A stretch of 64,000 nucleotides of DNA from Legionella moravica DSM 19234 (GTDB lineage Bacteria; Pseudomonadota; Gammaproteobacteria; Legionellales; Legionellaceae), in the NCBI RefSeq assembly GCF_000423305.1, contig NZ_AUHS01000021.1, positions 1-64,000 of the forward strand, read 5' to 3'. This document shows positions 10,928 to 18,708 of the stretch, in pieces (within the stretch, counting starts at the first letter, position 1; every line of letters starts with the position of its first letter). Both the position numbers and the translations under genes were made by a program. Below the pieces are notes generated by a model. The model did no database searches. It had not been told where the DNA came from and was given only the letters and a program-made list of their open reading frames with translations.

Positions 10928-11893
10928 ATGAACACCACCAAAATCAGAGAAACATTAGATACTTGGCAAATTAGCATTTATTTTGGTGCGGTTGTAGTGG
11001 CAATCTTAATTTCTATGATTTTTTCAAGCACAATAGCTTTTGAACATGTAGTAAATCCGGCATTAGCACTGATGTTATTTGTAACGTTCCTCCAAGTGCC
11101 AATTGCTGATTTGAAGAGGTCACTCTTACAGTTTCACTTTCTAGGCATCCTGCTTTTAGTCAATTTTATGGTACTTCCGTCATTAGTTGCGATTTTAGTT
11201 CCATTTCTTCCCACGGATTTTATGGTGCGACTTGGAGTACTGTTGGTTTTGCTCACTCCTTGCATCGATTATGTCGTAACCTTTTCACATCTCGGGCAAG
11301 CCAATGCTCGCTTATTGCTGGTAGCTACACCAGTGCTTCTTATCGTACAGATACTACTGCTCCCAATTTATCTCGGTTTGTTCCTTGGAGAGAGAGCCAC
11401 ACACTTAGTTCAAATTGGTCCATTTGTTCAAGCGTTTATATGGTTAATTGCTATTCCCCTTTTATTTGCACTATTCGTGCAGGCATGGGCATCACGTAGC
11501 CTAACAGGGAAGAGAGTTTTAATAGCACTTGGATTACTTCCAGTACCAGCAACAGCTCTTGTGCTTTTCTTGGTAATTGCGTCGGTAATCCCACAACTTG
11601 GACTTTCCATTAAGTTGGTTTTAAAAGTAATTCCGATTTACATTGCCTTTGCAATTATCGCGCCTCTAATCGGATGGTTTGTCGCCCGAATGCTCCGACT
11701 GGATGTGCCGGCCAGTCGTTCAGTAGCTTTTAGCGCAAGTACTCGCAATTCACTTGTAGTTTTACCGCTTGCCCTAGCAATTCCAGGTGCTACTCCAATA
11801 CTTCCTGCAATCATTGTTACTCAGACACTCATAGAACTGCTCTGTGAATTGATTTATGTGCGCTTAATTCCTAAATTGATGTACTCAAAATAA
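10928..11893 (+). CDS. ACR3-like arsenite exporter / BASS-family transporter
   Basis: 321-residue inner-membrane protein with about ten hydrophobic helices in the bile acid:sodium symporter fold. The fourth-helix motif TPCIDYV places the Cys that is essential in ACR3 arsenite pumps (around residue 113), and the late motif FSASTRNSLVVLPLALA is characteristic of the arsenic-resistance branch. Probable function is export of arsenite (or antimonite) by the proton-motive force. No arsR or arsC gene is adjacent, so the substrate is inferred only from these motifs. Preceded by GAGG 7 bases before ATG. Confidence 0.75.
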   Translation: MNTTKIRETLDTWQISIYFGAVVVAILISMIFSSTIAFEHVVNPALALMLFVTFLQVPIADLKRSLLQFHFLGILLLVNFMVLPSLVAILVPFLPTDFMVRLGVLLVLLTPCIDYVVTFSHLGQANARLLLVATPVLLIVQILLLPIYLGLFLGERATHLVQIGPFVQAFIWLIAIPLLFALFVQAWASRSLTGKRVLIALGLLPVPATALVLFLVIASVIPQLGLSIKLVLKVIPIYIAFAIIAPLIGWFVARMLRLDVPASRSVAFSASTRNSLVVLPLALAIPGATPILPAIIVTQTLIELLCELIYVRLIPKLMYSK

Positions 11894-11940
11894 TAAACAA
11901 TTATATGGTATAAAAATTATCTACCAAATAAACAAAACGA

Positions 11941-11982
11941 CTCATTTGGGGTAGATAACGTACCTTATCTACCCCAAATGAG
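11941..11982. repeat. Perfect 18-bp inverted repeat before the recombinase gene
   Basis: CTCATTTGGGGTAGATAA (11941-11958), a 6-base spacer, and its exact reverse complement (11965-11982), ending 5 bases before the recombinase ATG. The 14-base core TTTGGGGTAGATAA occurs again inside the gene at 12054-12067, and a partial copy (TTATCTACC) lies at 11918-11926. Tyrosine recombinases bind paired inverted arms around a 6-8 bp crossover region, so this is a candidate core site. As RNA the hairpin would cover the ribosome-binding site and could also repress translation. Confidence 0.75.
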
Positions 11983-11987
11983 GTAAA

Positions 11988-13037
11988 ATGAGAAAAACAC
12001 TCATGGAGCATGCCTTGAACTTACTGAATGACAAAAACGACAAAAATCGAAAGTTTGGGGTAGATAAGGTTTTTCATCCCTTGGATGTTCATTTTGATAC
12101 CAATTCGTTATCGGCCTGGTTGTCATTTTATGTTCAGGTTCATGTCAAAGGTGCACCGGAAAAAACAGTTCAGGCTAAACAAAAAGACTTATCTAAATTT
12201 TTAAATTTTTTTCAGGTCGAAGTAGGGCACGACCAGGTAGATAATTGGACACCAGCAGTAAGTAAACAATTTCAACGTTCCTTATGCAATACCATTTCGG
12301 AGAAAACCGGAAAAGCATACAAAGCGACTTCCATTAATCGGACCATGGCAACCATTCGTCATGCAGGCCGTTGGCTTTATCAACAACGACCCTTAATTGC
12401 GGGCGATCCTTTATCAGGGGTTAAAGATTTACAGACAGATGCTCCAGAATGGAATGGCTTGAACTCGAAACAGCTTATGCGCTTAAAAGCAGCCTGCGAG
12501 CAACGCGCTAAAATATGTACTCGAAAAAATCAAAATGCATTATTGGAAACTGCTGTTTTTTATGTGTTGTTGGGAACAGGTTTGCGGGAATCTGAATTGG
12601 TCTCATTAAATGTACACCAATATCATTCAAAAGGGCTTCATTCTGTAGTACGACATAAAAGTAAACGGGTGACTACTAAAATTCCCTTACCGCAAGAAAG
12701 TAGAGAACATTTGGATAATTATTTAAAGAGTCGAGCTATAGAATCTGACCAACCCTTATTTATTAATAGGGCAGGGAATCGTATTAATACTCGGAATATA
12801 TTTCGAATATGTCAGCGAGTTTTAAAACAAGTGCTTGCACTTTTACCAGAGAATGAGCGATTTGAATTTACACCTCATAAACTTCGGCATACTTTTTTGA
12901 AAAAAGTAACAGATAAGCATGGAGTGCATTTTGCTCAGGAACTTAGTGGAAATGTTTCAATAAAAGAAATTTTTCGTTATGCGAAGCCCAGTCAGGACGA
13001 AATGCAGGAAACAATAGAAGAATTATTTGACTCATAA
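11988..13037 (+). CDS. XerC/D-like tyrosine recombinase
   Basis: 349-residue site-specific recombinase. Residues about 35-150 form the SAM-like DNA-binding domain (KTVQAKQKDLSKFLNFFQ; SINRTMATIRHAGRWLY). The catalytic domain shows GTGLRESELVSL (first Arg, near residue 200), HKLRHTF (the HxxR pair, near residue 298) and a C-terminal IFRYAKPS with the likely nucleophilic Tyr. The second His/Trp position usually in LGH is changed to LSGN, which is unusual but seen in some integron-like relatives. It probably acts on the inverted repeat just upstream, either for resolution of plasmid multimers or integration of the downstream cassette. Confidence 0.85.
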   Translation: MRKTLMEHALNLLNDKNDKNRKFGVDKVFHPLDVHFDTNSLSAWLSFYVQVHVKGAPEKTVQAKQKDLSKFLNFFQVEVGHDQVDNWTPAVSKQFQRSLCNTISEKTGKAYKATSINRTMATIRHAGRWLYQQRPLIAGDPLSGVKDLQTDAPEWNGLNSKQLMRLKAACEQRAKICTRKNQNALLETAVFYVLLGTGLRESELVSLNVHQYHSKGLHSVVRHKSKRVTTKIPLPQESREHLDNYLKSRAIESDQPLFINRAGNRINTRNIFRICQRVLKQVLALLPENERFEFTPHKLRHTFLKKVTDKHGVHFAQELSGNVSIKEIFRYAKPSQDEMQETIEELFDS

Positions 13038-13108
13038 TTTGGTCTTATTTAAGCCATTAAAGTAAAGTAGATGTTAATGAGAATAAAATACAAAACGGTG
13101 GACAACTA

Positions 13109-13453
13109 ATGAATAACAGAAATGATCTCATGATCCGCTTTGATAAGGCTTGGAAGCAAGGTGTAAAAAAAGTTGGTGTTGAATTTTTTAACCTAAAAGC
13201 ATCCTCACTCAATGATGCTCACAAAAGATGGCAGTTAGAACCCAACTATCAATTCATTAAAGAGTCCATAGGCGGTTATAGCCATAGCAAACAAGTATTG
13301 CTTGCTATGATGTACTCTTTTTTTGATCCTGAGTGCGGTCAAGAACTACTTGAAAAAGTTGGTACATCAAACTTTGTTGATGCTCGATCCTACCTTGATG
13401 AAGAGGGGGTTTACATTATTTCTGAGCTTTGGAATAGCCATTACGGATGGTGA
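13109..13453 (+). CDS. Hypothetical protein downstream of the recombinase
   Basis: 114-residue soluble protein of unknown function. No signal peptide or membrane helix; mixed charged and aromatic composition with a Trp/Tyr-rich end (ELWNSHYGW). A helical middle part is likely (about residues 50-90). It begins 71 bases after the recombinase stop, in the same direction, with GGTGGAC 8 bases before ATG. It may be part of the recombinase cassette. I do not recognise a family. Confidence 0.5.
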   Translation: MNNRNDLMIRFDKAWKQGVKKVGVEFFNLKASSLNDAHKRWQLEPNYQFIKESIGGYSHSKQVLLAMMYSFFDPECGQELLEKVGTSNFVDARSYLDEEGVYIISELWNSHYGW

Positions 13454-13644
13454 AATTCTCCCGAAATTCAGCATGTCCTTTATTTCTATAAGGTTAATAT
13501 TCTGGATTTCCATCTATCAGGATTTAATCATTTAGAATTTATCTGTTAATAATTGGGTTAGTATTTGGGTCAGTATTTCTTGAAATATAGAACTGAGTGC
13601 TATATAATTACACCATATAATAAAAAGAAATATGGAATGTTATT

Positions 13645-14025
13645 TTGCGGGTTTTTAAAAACAAATGGTTTACTAAATTTGCAAAGAAAGAGCGTATTTT
13701 AGATTCTCAATTATGTAAGTTAATAAAAGAGATTGAAAAAGGATTAATCGATGTTGATTATGGTGGTGGAGTTATAAAGCAAAGGCTTGGCAGAGCAAAC
13801 CAAGGAAAGTCGGGTGGGTATCGGTGTATTATTTTATATCGATATAAAGATCTGGCCTTTTTAGTGTATGGATTTCCAAAAAATGAACGTGACAACATAA
13901 GCCAGGAAGAAGAGCAAATATTTAAAGATTTATCTTCGCAGATGCTTAATTTTTCTGGTGATGACATTGAGCGATTGCTCCAATCAGGTGCACTTGTGGA
14001 GGTACTATATAATGAGCACAAATAA
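13645..14025 (+). CDS. higB: HigB/RelE-type toxin
   Basis: 126-residue toxin of the RelE/HigB superfamily. Recognisable blocks are the N-terminal RVFKNKWFTKFAKKERI, the central GGGVIKQRLGRANQGKSGGYRCII and YRYKDLAFLVYGFPKNERDNI, typical of the branch paired with XRE antitoxins in reversed order (toxin first). The start is TTG at 13645, with GGAAT 7 bases upstream, because homologues begin at this residue and no ATG lies nearby. Probable activity is cleavage of translated mRNA. Its end overlaps the antitoxin start by 14 bases. Confidence 0.82.
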   Translation: MRVFKNKWFTKFAKKERILDSQLCKLIKEIEKGLIDVDYGGGVIKQRLGRANQGKSGGYRCIILYRYKDLAFLVYGFPKNERDNISQEEEQIFKDLSSQMLNFSGDDIERLLQSGALVEVLYNEHK

Positions 14026-14335
14026 AACATATAAAAGTGAGGTTTTTGAGGCTGTACATGAAACTGTTGTTGATATGTTTGATGCGGGTGTTATTGATAA
14101 AAAAACAATGCGACAATTTGATCGCGCATGTTTAACCCCGATACATGAATTTTTACCTGTAGAAATAAAGGCATTGCGTGAACGAGAAAATGTGAGCCAA
14201 CCCATATTTGCGTATTGTCTTAATGTATCTAAAGATCTTATTAGCCAATGGGAGAGGGGGCTTAAAAAACCAGCAGGTACTTCTTTGAAATTACTTTCTT
14301 TAATCGAAAAGAAAGGACTAAACGCTATATTATAA
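14012..14335 (+). CDS. higA: HigA-like XRE-family antitoxin
   Basis: 107-residue antitoxin with a C-terminal helix-turn-helix (about residues 58-98: LREREN-VSQPIFAYCLNVSKDLISQWERG), the standard XRE/HigA fold. It starts at ATG 14012, for which GGAGG lies 9 bases upstream; longer frames starting at 13958 lie inside the toxin gene and lack such a site. It should bind the toxin and repress the shared promoter upstream of 13645. Confidence 0.82.
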   Translation: MSTNKTYKSEVFEAVHETVVDMFDAGVIDKKTMRQFDRACLTPIHEFLPVEIKALRERENVSQPIFAYCLNVSKDLISQWERGLKKPAGTSLKLLSLIEKKGLNAIL

Positions 14336-14438
14336 ATATATGAGACGAGTCAGTATACCTGTGATTACGATTGTAACCCAATCTTAATCACAAATAGAAA
14401 TGGAGGCACTTACCCAATTTTTTAGCCGAAGAAGAGTC

Positions 14439-15872
14439 TTATTGCCCTAATTCAGAATCCAGATAACCTCGGACTGCTTTAAGAATCTCAACCAGGTAGT
14501 AATCCATCTTTTGCCATTCACTTTCACTGACACCAAAAAAAACGGAAAAACGAAGCCAGTGGCTGAATAAAGCATTAGTAATGGCTTCGATGCGCATATC
14601 CTTTTTAAGGAAATCACAGGTGATGGTGTGAATGGCTGTGTTGACCGCTTCGGTCTGCTCCAGGGCAATTTTCTGCGGCACGTTATCCAATTTTTCAGGG
14701 TGGGTCAGATGTTTTTTTAATTGTTGCATGGAATCGTTTAGCGCACGAATTTCCTTGCTTAATTCTGGCTTGGGCAGGGAGTGGGTAGTTGATTTGACCA
14801 GTTTAATGACGGGCAGCATGTGGTGGAAAGGGTCAGTCTTGCCCAGTGTTTGTTCACTCACTCCATTTATAGGAGCCTCCAGGATAAACCAGAAATAAAA
14901 AAGGCTCATTAAAATGATTTTAACTTCATACCCCTGGGTTATCAGCTCCATGAGTGTTTTTTCAATGCCAGCATGGGCGATGAGAACCTCTTTTTGAAAT
15001 GCATTGGCAGCGGGCGTTTTTTGGTTGTAGGTCTGTTCGGAAAGGTGGCGAATTTCACTTAAAAGGGATTCCGTTTCTTCATAATGAGCGCTTTGCTGGG
15101 CTTCTATTTTTGCATGCTCTGCGGTGGCGTACGATTCCATTAAGCGATAAATATGTTCTTGAAAGAGGCTCACTAAGGGTAGGCCATAATCAAAATATTG
15201 TGATTCTTTGAGGGATTTGTTTTGAAGGTGAGTGAAATAGCCCATCACCCAACCAATTTGGATGGCTAATTGATTGAGAACATAATGGTCTGAAAGCCCA
15301 TCGAGTTCTTCTCTCCATTGTGCGCATTGTTCTGAGCCCATCAGCAGCATGAGTTTTGTCAGTGATTCATCAGAGCAGAAGGGGGTAGGTTGCTTTTTCT
15401 TGCTTCTGATTCCTGGCTGATTATTTATTTCGTCAAACATGTCCATGATTTCTCGCCCAAGGCGCATGGTTTGCACCACGATGCTGCCAGGGGTGATGTT
15501 GCGCAGTTGATCAAGATGGATTTTCTTTTTTTCCGTACTTTTGACGCTGTGATTGATGGGGTGTTGTGCAAAAGCATCGAGTGAGGCTTTTGCCTGGTGC
15601 TGGATGAGCGTAAGGAGAGATGGTACTAAAGCTTCTGCTTTTTTAACGGTGTGTACCGTGGTGATTGTACCGAGGTAGGCGCAAAGATAACCACACAGAA
15701 TTTGAGGTATCTGCACCAGTTTTTCTTCGATGAGTACCCATTTGAGTTCTTCCAGAAAATGACTACAGCTTTTCATGGTGTCGTATTCAAGATCAGTTAA
15801 CGAAAAATAAGCGTCTTCGTCAAGCAGTGCGTAATTGACATCGGGGAGCATCGGGGCTTGGTAGGAAATCAT
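14439..15872 (-). CDS. Large hypothetical plasmid protein
   Basis: 477-residue protein, mostly alpha-helical and charged, without signal peptide. One hydrophobic patch (about residues 320-340, KIILMSLFYFWFIL) could be a membrane segment or a buried helix. No motif is recognised. It is the last gene of the leftward block of plasmid-maintenance genes and is convergent with the HigB/HigA pair. Its leader carries a strong hairpin 24 bases before the start. Function unknown. Confidence 0.6.
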   Translation of the reverse strand: MISYQAPMLPDVNYALLDEDAYFSLTDLEYDTMKSCSHFLEELKWVLIEEKLVQIPQILCGYLCAYLGTITTVHTVKKAEALVPSLLTLIQHQAKASLDAFAQHPINHSVKSTEKKKIHLDQLRNITPGSIVVQTMRLGREIMDMFDEINNQPGIRSKKKQPTPFCSDESLTKLMLLMGSEQCAQWREELDGLSDHYVLNQLAIQIGWVMGYFTHLQNKSLKESQYFDYGLPLVSLFQEHIYRLMESYATAEHAKIEAQQSAHYEETESLLSEIRHLSEQTYNQKTPAANAFQKEVLIAHAGIEKTLMELITQGYEVKIILMSLFYFWFILEAPINGVSEQTLGKTDPFHHMLPVIKLVKSTTHSLPKPELSKEIRALNDSMQQLKKHLTHPEKLDNVPQKIALEQTEAVNTAIHTITCDFLKKDMRIEAITNALFSHWLRFSVFFGVSESEWQKMDYYLVEILKAVRGYLDSELGQ

Positions 15873-15895
15873 AAATTCTTCTTGTTACAAAATAG

Positions 15896-15928
15896 AAAGG
15901 GCTGATCCTGTGCCAAAATCAGCCCTTT
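15896..15928 (-). promoter_or_regulatory. Perfect 11-bp hairpin in the leader of the 477-aa gene
   Basis: On the minus strand AAAGGGCTGAT-11-ATCAGCCCTTT, perfect arms, followed by CTATTTTG, ending 24 bases before the start codon. It could be a weak terminator of upstream transcription or a leader control element. Confidence 0.55.
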
Positions 15929-16005
15929 GTGTTGGTATATGCAAGTCCAACCTTGCAAAGATGAAGCAATGATAATAGGTTTTTTGAAAAATTCAAGGCA
16001 AAAAA

Positions 16006-16028
16006 AAAGCCCCAGGATATGGGGCTTT
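16006..16028 (-). terminator. Rho-independent terminator after the DUF932 gene
   Basis: On the minus strand AAAGCCCC-7-GGGGCTTT followed by a run of T, 14 bases after the DUF932 stop codon. Strong canonical terminator; the downstream 477-aa gene therefore probably has its own promoter in 15930-16005. Confidence 0.85.
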
Positions 16029-16041
16029 GAACAGATTAGTT

Positions 16042-16836
16042 CTAAGGGCAAGATAACAAAGTATTTTCAGCAATGCTCCAAAGATCCCGATTTATTTTGA
16101 TATTTTGATCAATTGCTTTAATTTGCCGGCTTCGAGCGCGTCGCCAGCGTCCTTTCTCATCCTGTCTGTAGCCAGGCAATCCTCCTTTGATAAGGTTCTC
16201 TTGAACGACATTTAAAACAGAAAATAAATCACGTTTCATGTCTTCACGTCGCCTTGGAGTTAACAGAGTTTTTGCCTCGATGACCAGGTTATCATCCTCA
16301 CTAAAACGAAGAGCATGCGCCTGTTGAGCAAAATCCAGAAGCCTCTCATTGGTTAATTGAATCTCCTCCATTTGCTCCACAGCATCAAGCATTCTGTGAG
16401 ACGACTCAACAACTTGATAGGTTCCTTCAATGACGTTTCTAATAACATCACCTTGATGTCTAACGCGCACTTCATTGTAGTTTTTACCGGCAACCATACC
16501 ATTGGTGCACACCTGACGATACAGTCCTGCCATCAAACGATACGAGGACATGCCATCGTGAGAGTTGACCAATACCAGTTCAGGAAATAAACCGCCATCC
16601 TGCTCGTGATAGTTTCTATGTCGAAATCGGACCATGTGTTTTGCAAAGGCCTTCCTTTCTTCATGTCTACTCGCTGATTGTGTTGCCTTGGTTGGATAAA
16701 ACCCTTCCTGAAGCAATACATTAATGATGTCAGAAGTGGCAATTGGCTGATATCGCTCACTGGTATGTTCAGCAGCTCCTTGAGTAAATAGCGAAGGGGC
16801 TGCTTTATAAAGTTGTTCTGTTGTTAAAATATTCAT
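16042..16836 (-). CDS. DUF932 phage/plasmid-like protein
   Basis: 264-residue protein of the DUF932 family, common on plasmids, ICEs and phages; its role is unproven. Family features visible: the early block YQPIATSDIINVLLQEGFYP, the central RHRNYHEQDGGLFPELVLVNSHDGMSSYRLMAGLYRQVCTNGM (about residues 75-120) and a helical C-terminal part with LLTPRRREDMKRDLFSVLNVVQENLIKGG. The start is ATG 16836, which has AGGAGA 6 bases upstream. It is preceded by one of the paired-hairpin leader elements described below. Confidence 0.85.
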   Translation of the reverse strand: MNILTTEQLYKAAPSLFTQGAAEHTSERYQPIATSDIINVLLQEGFYPTKATQSASRHEERKAFAKHMVRFRHRNYHEQDGGLFPELVLVNSHDGMSSYRLMAGLYRQVCTNGMVAGKNYNEVRVRHQGDVIRNVIEGTYQVVESSHRMLDAVEQMEEIQLTNERLLDFAQQAHALRFSEDDNLVIEAKTLLTPRRREDMKRDLFSVLNVVQENLIKGGLPGYRQDEKGRWRRARSRQIKAIDQNIKINRDLWSIAENTLLSCP

Positions 16837-16853
16837 TATGTTCTCCTGATTCA

Positions 16854-16899
16854 AAGAAAAAGGAGCAAGTCCCTAATGGGAGTCTTGCTCCCATTAGGG
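16854..16899 (-). promoter_or_regulatory. Structured leader/attenuator L1 (before DUF932)
   Basis: Minus strand: segment A CCCTAATGGGA pairs perfectly with A' TCCCATTAGGG; segment B GGAGCAAG, overlapping A and the loop, pairs perfectly with downstream B' CTTGCTCC, which runs into TTTTTC. The two helices share bases: either A-A' forms or the B-B' terminator, or loop and B' form a pseudoknot. Lies between two genes of the same direction. Confidence 0.75.
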
Positions 16900-16912
16900 T
16901 TATTAAATTACT

Positions 16913-17080
16913 TTAATTAATTAAACTGGATAGGCTATACCCACAAAGACAAGTGAAGCAATTATCAATTGCCTGCCTGTCGGTGCTATTAAGGTACGAT
17001 TCGACTAAAAGCTCCGACTGTTTCTCTGTTGGCTCTTCATCCTCTAATACAGCTGCGGTAATTTTCTCAATTAAATTCAT
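16913..17080 (-). CDS. Small acidic hypothetical protein
   Basis: 55-residue protein starting at ATG 17080, with AAGGAAAA upstream. The first half is acidic (LEDEEPTEKQSELLVES) and helical, the second half carries three Cys (NCFTCLCGYS), possibly a metal or disulfide site. It is one of a series of short leftward genes each behind a structured leader, in the region expected to enter a recipient early. No family recognised. Confidence 0.6.
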   Translation of the reverse strand: MNLIEKITAAVLEDEEPTEKQSELLVESYLNSTDRQAIDNCFTCLCGYSLSSLIN

Positions 17081-17103
17081 GATGTTTTCCTTAAAAACAG
17101 TCA

Positions 17104-17139
17104 AAAATCCATCCCTTTCAGGATAGATTCCTGCAAGGG
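17104..17139 (-). promoter_or_regulatory. Structured leader L2
   Basis: Minus strand CCCTTGCAGGA-5-TCCTGAAAGGG (one mismatch). The loop AATC is complementary to GATT a few bases downstream, which leads into TTTTTG. Same A-B-A'-B'-U-run layout as the other leaders of this region; begins right at the stop codon of the 74-aa gene. Confidence 0.55.
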
Positions 17140-17364
17140 TTATGCTAGAGTATGAAACGTTTTAACCAATCGTTCATGCAATGTTTCTATGCATTCCGCG
17201 ATGAATACACCTGGGTAGTATTCAAAAGGCTGCCAAAAATCTATTGCATCGTCATCAGTCCCTAATTCATCATTGTTTAACCGATTGATAAGGGTTGAAT
17301 ATTCAATATCATCGGGAAAATAACTGAGGAAAGTAGATGCTGCTGTCAGTTCAAATGGATTCAT
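17140..17364 (-). CDS. Small acidic hypothetical protein
   Basis: 74-residue soluble protein, strongly acidic, rich in Phe, Tyr and Trp (DDDAIDFWQPFEYYPG). The high negative charge and small size recall DNA mimics such as antirestriction proteins, which also cluster beside ssb in conjugative leading regions, but no sequence family is recognised and this is only a suggestion. AAGGAGAACC lies before the ATG. Preceded by leader L3. Confidence 0.6.
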   Translation of the reverse strand: MNPFELTAASTFLSYFPDDIEYSTLINRLNNDELGTDDDAIDFWQPFEYYPGVFIAECIETLHERLVKTFHTLA

Positions 17365-17394
17365 TTTAAGTGGTTCTCCTTAAGTTTTAAAAAA

Positions 17395-17428
17395 GGAGTT
17401 GTTCCCAAAGGGATAACTCCCTTCGGGA
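17395..17428 (-). promoter_or_regulatory. Structured leader/attenuator L3
   Basis: Minus strand TCCCGAAGGGA-4-TCCCTTTGGGA (11 pairs with one G-U). Overlapping GGAGTT pairs with downstream AACTCC followed by TTTTTT. The competing terminator and upstream hairpin are laid out as in L1 with different bases, so the pairing is maintained while the sequence changes. Confidence 0.7.
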
Positions 17429-17440
17429 TTAATGAAACAA

Positions 17441-17866
17441 TTAAAAAGGAACTTCTTCACATTCCAACATCGAGTGCATTTGAGCTAAATACTCTTCTGG
17501 TGTTGGTTTATCAGTTTGCTCGGGTAGCTCTTTGGGTTTTGCGTTATCAAGTAACTGTATGGTTTGCACCACAATATTGATTGATTGGCGTTTAACACCT
17601 TCTGTATCAGTCCAGTTATTTGAGCGCAATTTGCCCTCAATATATACTTGACTGCCTTTTTGCAGGCGTTCCACAGCTAAAGTTGCTAATTTTCCAAAAA
17701 ACACCAGATGATGCCATTCAGTAATGGTTTCCCATTCGCCATTACGGCGATAGGATTCATTCGTGGCAAGCGAGACTGAAGCAACAGGTTGATGTTCCTT
17801 TGTTTGGGTACTTCTAGGTGAATGACCCACGTGACCGATTAATTGGACTTTGTTTAATACTGCCAT
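17441..17866 (-). CDS. ssb: Single-stranded DNA-binding protein
   Basis: 141-residue SSB. The OB-fold occupies residues 1-105: it begins MAVLNKVQLIGHVGHSPRS, contains the conserved ETITEWHHLVFFGKLA block with the ssDNA-stacking Trp/Phe residues and VYIEGKLRSNNWTD. A short linker is followed by an acidic tip CEEVPF in place of the usual DDDIPF, which recruits replication and repair partners. Plasmid SSBs protect the strand entering the recipient. Preceded by leader L4, which forms a terminator that may control its expression. Confidence 0.95.
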   Translation of the reverse strand: MAVLNKVQLIGHVGHSPRSTQTKEHQPVASVSLATNESYRRNGEWETITEWHHLVFFGKLATLAVERLQKGSQVYIEGKLRSNNWTDTEGVKRQSINIVVQTIQLLDNAKPKELPEQTDKPTPEEYLAQMHSMLECEEVPF

Positions 17867-17890
17867 TTTAGTTCTCCTTTAAATGTAATT

Positions 17891-17951
17891 AATAAAAAAT
17901 CGCACAATCGGAGAACTCCCGCACAAGGCAGAAGTTTTCCGATTGTGCGGA
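17891..17951 (-). promoter_or_regulatory. Attenuator-like leader L4 before ssb
   Basis: Minus strand: CGCACAATCGGA pairs perfectly with TCCGATTGTGCG 25 bases on, followed by ATTTTTT (terminator). The first segment can instead pair with an internal TTGTGCGG (8 bp). The 5' segment thus has two alternative partners, the classic terminator/antiterminator design, 24 bases before the ssb start. Confidence 0.75.
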
Positions 17952-17991
17952 TTAAAACGGGTAAAACAAGTAACAGGGTTAATCCTGCTTC

Positions 17992-18201
17992 CTAGACCAA
18001 CTGTATGGAATGGTTCGTTGTGGTATTCCTTGCAATTATTCCATTCAACGTTCGAGCGCCAATTTGAAGTTGTGCTATGTCTTCTGCTGATATTTCATGC
18101 TGATAGGCATGAAGTTCAGCTATAGAGCGCAATAAATCAAAAAAGACTAAATCAGTTCGAGTGCATTGATTGGTGTATTCTGCAAAAGATGTTTGTTGCA
18201 T
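17992..18201 (-). CDS. Small hypothetical protein
   Basis: 69-residue soluble protein, likely alpha-helical in the middle (FFDLLRSIAELHAYQHEISAEDIAQLQIGARTL has alternating hydrophobic positions). AAGGAGAG lies 6 bases before the ATG. It sits between leader L5 and the ssb attenuator. No family recognised. Confidence 0.6.
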   Translation of the reverse strand: MQQTSFAEYTNQCTRTDLVFFDLLRSIAELHAYQHEISAEDIAQLQIGARTLNGIIARNTTTNHSIQLV

Positions 18202-18221
18202 GGGTTCTCTCCTTAGATTTT

Positions 18222-18266
18222 GGGAAATACCCTTGCCCCATGAGGAAGTGTGATTTCCCCGATGGG
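18222..18266 (-). promoter_or_regulatory. Structured leader L5
   Basis: Minus strand CCCAT...ATGGG with inner GGAA/TTCC; the overlapping GGGAAAT pairs with downstream ATTTCCC. Same interleaved A-B-A'-B' layout as L1 and L3, but without a clear U-run, so it may act on translation or as a pseudoknot. Confidence 0.5.
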
Positions 18267-18286
18267 TTACAAACCTTTAAATAGGT

Positions 18287-18652
18287 TTAGTGATTGAAAT
18301 GAATTAATGCTGAAAGATAAGCGGCTAATGAAAGACCGACTGTGATGATTGTACCAATCATCCAGCGTCTTGATGCCAACAACTCACTCCTGTTTTCACG
18401 CAGTTGTTCATTGTAGGATTTCATTCGCTCATCGAACTCGCGACGCTGTTCAACAAGTTTTTTATCTTGTTCAACAAACACTTGTCTGACGGCTTCACTT
18501 AACATGTTATCCACCTCATCAATACTATAAATGTTGTGAATTTCTATTTGAGTCAGTGTGGAAAAAAATCCCTCAGATAACTCTTTAGAAAACCCACTCT
18601 CTTTAAGAATCTTAGCATATTTTAAGGTATCTGTCTGAATACGCACGACCAT
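18287..18652 (-). CDS. Coiled-coil protein with C-terminal membrane anchor
   Basis: 121-residue protein. Residues about 1-45 contain an N-terminal helical part (KYAKILKESGFSKELSEGFFSTL), 50-95 a strongly charged coiled coil (EQDKKLVEQRREFDERMKSYNEQLRENRSELL), and 96-116 one membrane helix. It resembles the CCDC90/DUF1640-type membrane-anchored coiled coils found on plasmids and phages; function unknown. Preceded by leader L6 and, further up, by a hammerhead ribozyme. Confidence 0.65.
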   Translation of the reverse strand: MVVRIQTDTLKYAKILKESGFSKELSEGFFSTLTQIEIHNIYSIDEVDNMLSEAVRQVFVEQDKKLVEQRREFDERMKSYNEQLRENRSELLASRRWMIGTIITVGLSLAAYLSALIHFNH

Positions 18653-18660
18653 TTCTCCTG

Positions 18661-18708
18661 TAAAAAGCCAGAGAAATAGTCAGCAAACGCTGAGTTCTTC
18701 TCCAGCGT
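18661..18708 (-). promoter_or_regulatory. Structured leader L6
   Basis: Minus strand ACGCTG-10-CAGCGT, with loop bases GAGAA complementary to a downstream TTCTC that leads to GGCTTTTTA. Same interleaved layout as the other leaders. Confidence 0.5.

Noticed and set aside
11260-11499. 79-aa frame inside the ACR3-like gene
   Set aside because: Out-of-frame shadow of a clear membrane-protein gene.
11941-11982. 18-bp inverted repeat as an ordinary terminator
   Set aside because: No U-tract, and identical cores recur at the recombinase gene, so a protein-binding or recombination site is preferred.
14336-14438. Possible gene in the gap between HigA and the 477-aa protein
   Set aside because: No frame with a start and site; the region is only a short convergent spacer.
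15896-15928. 11-bp hairpin as a CRISPR-type or IS-end repeat
   Set aside because: Single copy with no spacer series or transposase; more simply a leader or terminator structure.
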